Below are positions 62,622 to 64,000 of a stretch of 64,000 nucleotides of DNA, piece after piece. The stretch lies in contig NZ_AP024881.1 in the NCBI RefSeq assembly GCF_024347675.1, forward strand, positions 2,790,001 through 2,854,000. The letters are read 5' to 3'. Numbering within the stretch: the stretch's first letter is position 1; every line of letters begins with the position of its first letter. The notes beneath the pieces were generated by a model that saw nothing but the letters and a program-made list of their open reading frames with translations, was not told the DNA's origin and did no database searches. Source of the DNA: Vibrio ishigakensis. Lineage in GTDB: Bacteria > Pseudomonadota > Gammaproteobacteria > Enterobacterales > Vibrionaceae. The position numbers were made by a program, and so were the translations under genes.

Positions 62622-63473
62622 TAAATAACTGATAAAGAGACCGGCTGTCACCGCCATCCCTACATAGTTGTTATTTAAGAAGGCTTGGAAACATGGCGCC
62701 CGCTCTCTGGTCTTAATCAACCACTGCTGATACACAAACAAGCCACCGGCGACCAATACGCCCCAGTAGTAAGCAGCAGTCAATGACTCGAGCATGCCAA
62801 CTAGCAGTAGTAGTGCAATAGATACCGCCTGCAAAACACCAATGATTAGTTTATCGTAGCGACCAAACAAAATAGCAGTCGACTTAATGCCTACCTTAAG
62901 GTCATCTTCTCTATCTACCATAGCGTATTGGGTATCGTAGGCGATGGTCCACAGTAGGTTAATCACGAACAAGAGCCAAGCCATTGGCTCAACAGTCCCA
63001 GACTCAGCGGCCCACGCCATAGGAATAGCCCAACTAAAGGCCATGCCTAGCACCAATTGAGGTAGATGAGTAAAGCGTTTCATAAATGGATATAGCGCTG
63101 CCAACGCAATACCCACAAAAGAGAGCTGAATAGTTAGGGTATTCATGGTTAGAACCAACGCGAATGCCAGCAAACTCAGTACACCAAACAGGACTAAAGC
63201 CTCTTTTGCGGTAACCAGTCCACTTGGGATAGGACGCTGCTTAGTACGCTCTACGTGTCCATCGAAGTTTCGGTCAGCGTAATCGTTAATCACACAGCCG
63301 GCTGAGCGCATCAACAAAACTCCAATGCAGAATACGATAAGTACTGTCCATTGCGGTTGACCTTTTGCGGCCATCAACAACGCCCAAAGGGTCGGCCAAA
63401 GAAGCAATAGACTGCCAATTGGGCGGTCCATTCGCATTAAGAAATAGTAAGCACGAAGCTTAGCAACCGTCAT
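62619..63473 (-). CDS. ubiA: 4-hydroxybenzoate octaprenyltransferase
   Basis: A 284-residue inner-membrane prenyltransferase that attaches the polyprenyl tail to 4-hydroxybenzoate in ubiquinone synthesis. The first Asp-rich motif [15 protein letters not shown] and the second [16 protein letters not shown] are intact, with eight or nine hydrophobic segments. I start at ATG 63473 ([10 protein letters not shown]), preceded by AAAGGAAAA; the frame is open 23 codons further inside ubiC. The start overlaps the end of ubiC by 14 bases, so translation is probably coupled. Confidence 0.95.
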   Translation of the reverse strand: MTVAKLRAYYFLMRMDRPIGSLLLLWPTLWALLMAAKGQPQWTVLIVFCIGVLLMRSAGCVINDYADRNFDGHVERTKQRPIPSGLVTAKEALVLFGVLSLLAFALVLTMNTLTIQLSFVGIALAALYPFMKRFTHLPQLVLGMAFSWAIPMAWAAESGTVEPMAWLLFVINLLWTIAYDTQYAMVDREDDLKVGIKSTAILFGRYDKLIIGVLQAVSIALLLLVGMLESLTAAYYWGVLVAGGLFVYQQWLIKTRERAPCFQAFLNNNYVGMAVTAGLFISYL

Positions 63474-64000
63474 CTGTTTTCCTTTCACTGTATATCGGCG
63501 CATCTGGTAGGAATATCTCTGCCACCAGCATAGGCCTTTCATTCATCCATAAACGTGAGCGACGTGCAAAAAGCACTTCTCCAGCAATCTCTACCTGTGC
63601 TACCTGCAAGCCATCTCGATAGGCACCCTCGGAGTTGAAAACTGTCACGCCAAGAGGAAGAGAGCCTTGATTTTCAAGGTCATGTGGCTGTGCCGCCAAT
63701 GAGGTTTGAGGGATCAGGGTTCGGCCGTACACCCAGTCATGTCTATCACCACGCAGAATCACTTCACGCAATAGACAGGCTTCATTGGATAGAAAGCCTT
63801 GTTCTTGAGTCGTTAGAGAATCAGCAGGAACCTTACTGTTAGTAAATACCTCAACACTGAGTTCTTCGCATTGCTCAGCCAAACGGTGAGACAAAGAGTC
63901 TTTCTCTAAAAGCCAACAGCGTATGTTTGAATCAGGAAAATGGAAAACCTCTGGTTCTTGCCACTTTGCGGATTGGAGGGCGAGTTCAAAGGCTCGAATT
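63460..64000 (-). CDS. ubiC: Chorismate--pyruvate lyase, N-terminal end cut by the window
   Basis: Chorismate lyase makes 4-hydroxybenzoate, the substrate of the UbiA encoded next. About 179 residues are visible and the frame stays open to the window edge; the start must lie at or just beyond it. Near the edge the sequence reads [15 protein letters not shown] then [14 protein letters not shown], matching the UbiC N-terminal region. Further on LREVILRG and [10 protein letters not shown], then [20 protein letters not shown], carry the substrate Arg and Glu. It overlaps ubiA by 14 bases. Confidence 0.92.
   Translation of the reverse strand, partial: IRAFELALQSAKWQEPEVFHFPDSNIRCWLLEKDSLSHRLAEQCEELSVEVFTNSKVPADSLTTQEQGFLSNEACLLREVILRGDRHDWVYGRTLIPQTSLAAQPHDLENQGSLPLGVTVFNSEGAYRDGLQVAQVEIAGEVLFARRSRLWMNERPMLVAEIFLPDAPIYSERKTDDGC

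Overview
The window reads as a stretch of a Vibrionaceae chromosome. The evidence is gene order (purD / DUF1481 / hupA; hemE / nudC / rsd; tRNA-tufB-secE-nusG-rplKAJL-rpoBC; murI / trmA / yijD / fabR / sthA; lexA-dinF / dgkA / plsB; ubiCA), Vibrio-like proteins and codon use, and tandem rRNA operons. Nearly all of it is core genome. The genus call is inferred from remembered family sequences and synteny, not from a search.

Layout. 1-6.9 kb: the end of purD, a DUF1481 lipoprotein, HU, a CNNM/CBS membrane protein, a DUF416 (YjaG) protein, a D-2-hydroxyacid dehydrogenase, the rph-pyrE attenuation operon and yicC. 6.9-10.4 kb: the most accessory-looking part. It holds an iron-type alcohol dehydrogenase and a separate three-gene unit of small exported proteins that I cannot name. 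Two of these look like halves of one beta-sandwich domain, and the third looks like a free-standing SecD P1-head domain. 10.7-14.5 kb: gmk-rpoZ-spoT-trmH. 14.5-21.4 kb: radC, the coaBC-dut-slmA-lpxL run, hemE, a possible sRNA, nudC and rsd. 21.5-35.4 kb (minus strand): the transcription/translation supercluster, four tRNAs then tufB, secE-nusG, rplKA, rplJL and rpoBC, with readable promoters, attenuators and terminators. 35.6-40.5 kb: coaA, birA, murB, a GNAT acetyltransferase and pssA.

40.8-52.2 kb: two complete rRNA operons in tandem on the minus strand. The promoter-proximal copy (51.8-46.6 kb) carries tRNA-Ala(GGC) in its spacer and has P1 and P2 promoters. The distal copy (46.3-40.8 kb) carries tRNA-Ile(GAT) and tRNA-Ala(TGC) in its spacer, and tRNA-Asp and tRNA-Trp after 5S. 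Only about 355 bp separate them, and I see no good intrinsic terminator between them. 52.3-64 kb: a membrane-anchored RRM protein, murI, trmA, yijD, fabR, sthA, lexA-dinF with two LexA boxes, dgkA, plsB, ubiA and most of ubiC.

Much of the window is growth-rate machinery: rRNA, tRNA, EF-Tu, ribosomal proteins, RNA polymerase, the anti-sigma factor Rsd, omega and SpoT. Cell-envelope lipid genes (plsB, dgkA, pssA, lpxL, fabR) and cofactor or nucleotide genes (coaA, coaBC, birA, dut, pyrE, gmk, purD) fill most of the rest. No insertion sequence, prophage, integron or CRISPR array was seen. The best candidates for something undescribed are the three exported proteins at 8235-10419, the possible sRNA at 19845-19978, and the rplK promoter folded into the nusG terminator at 32515-32552.
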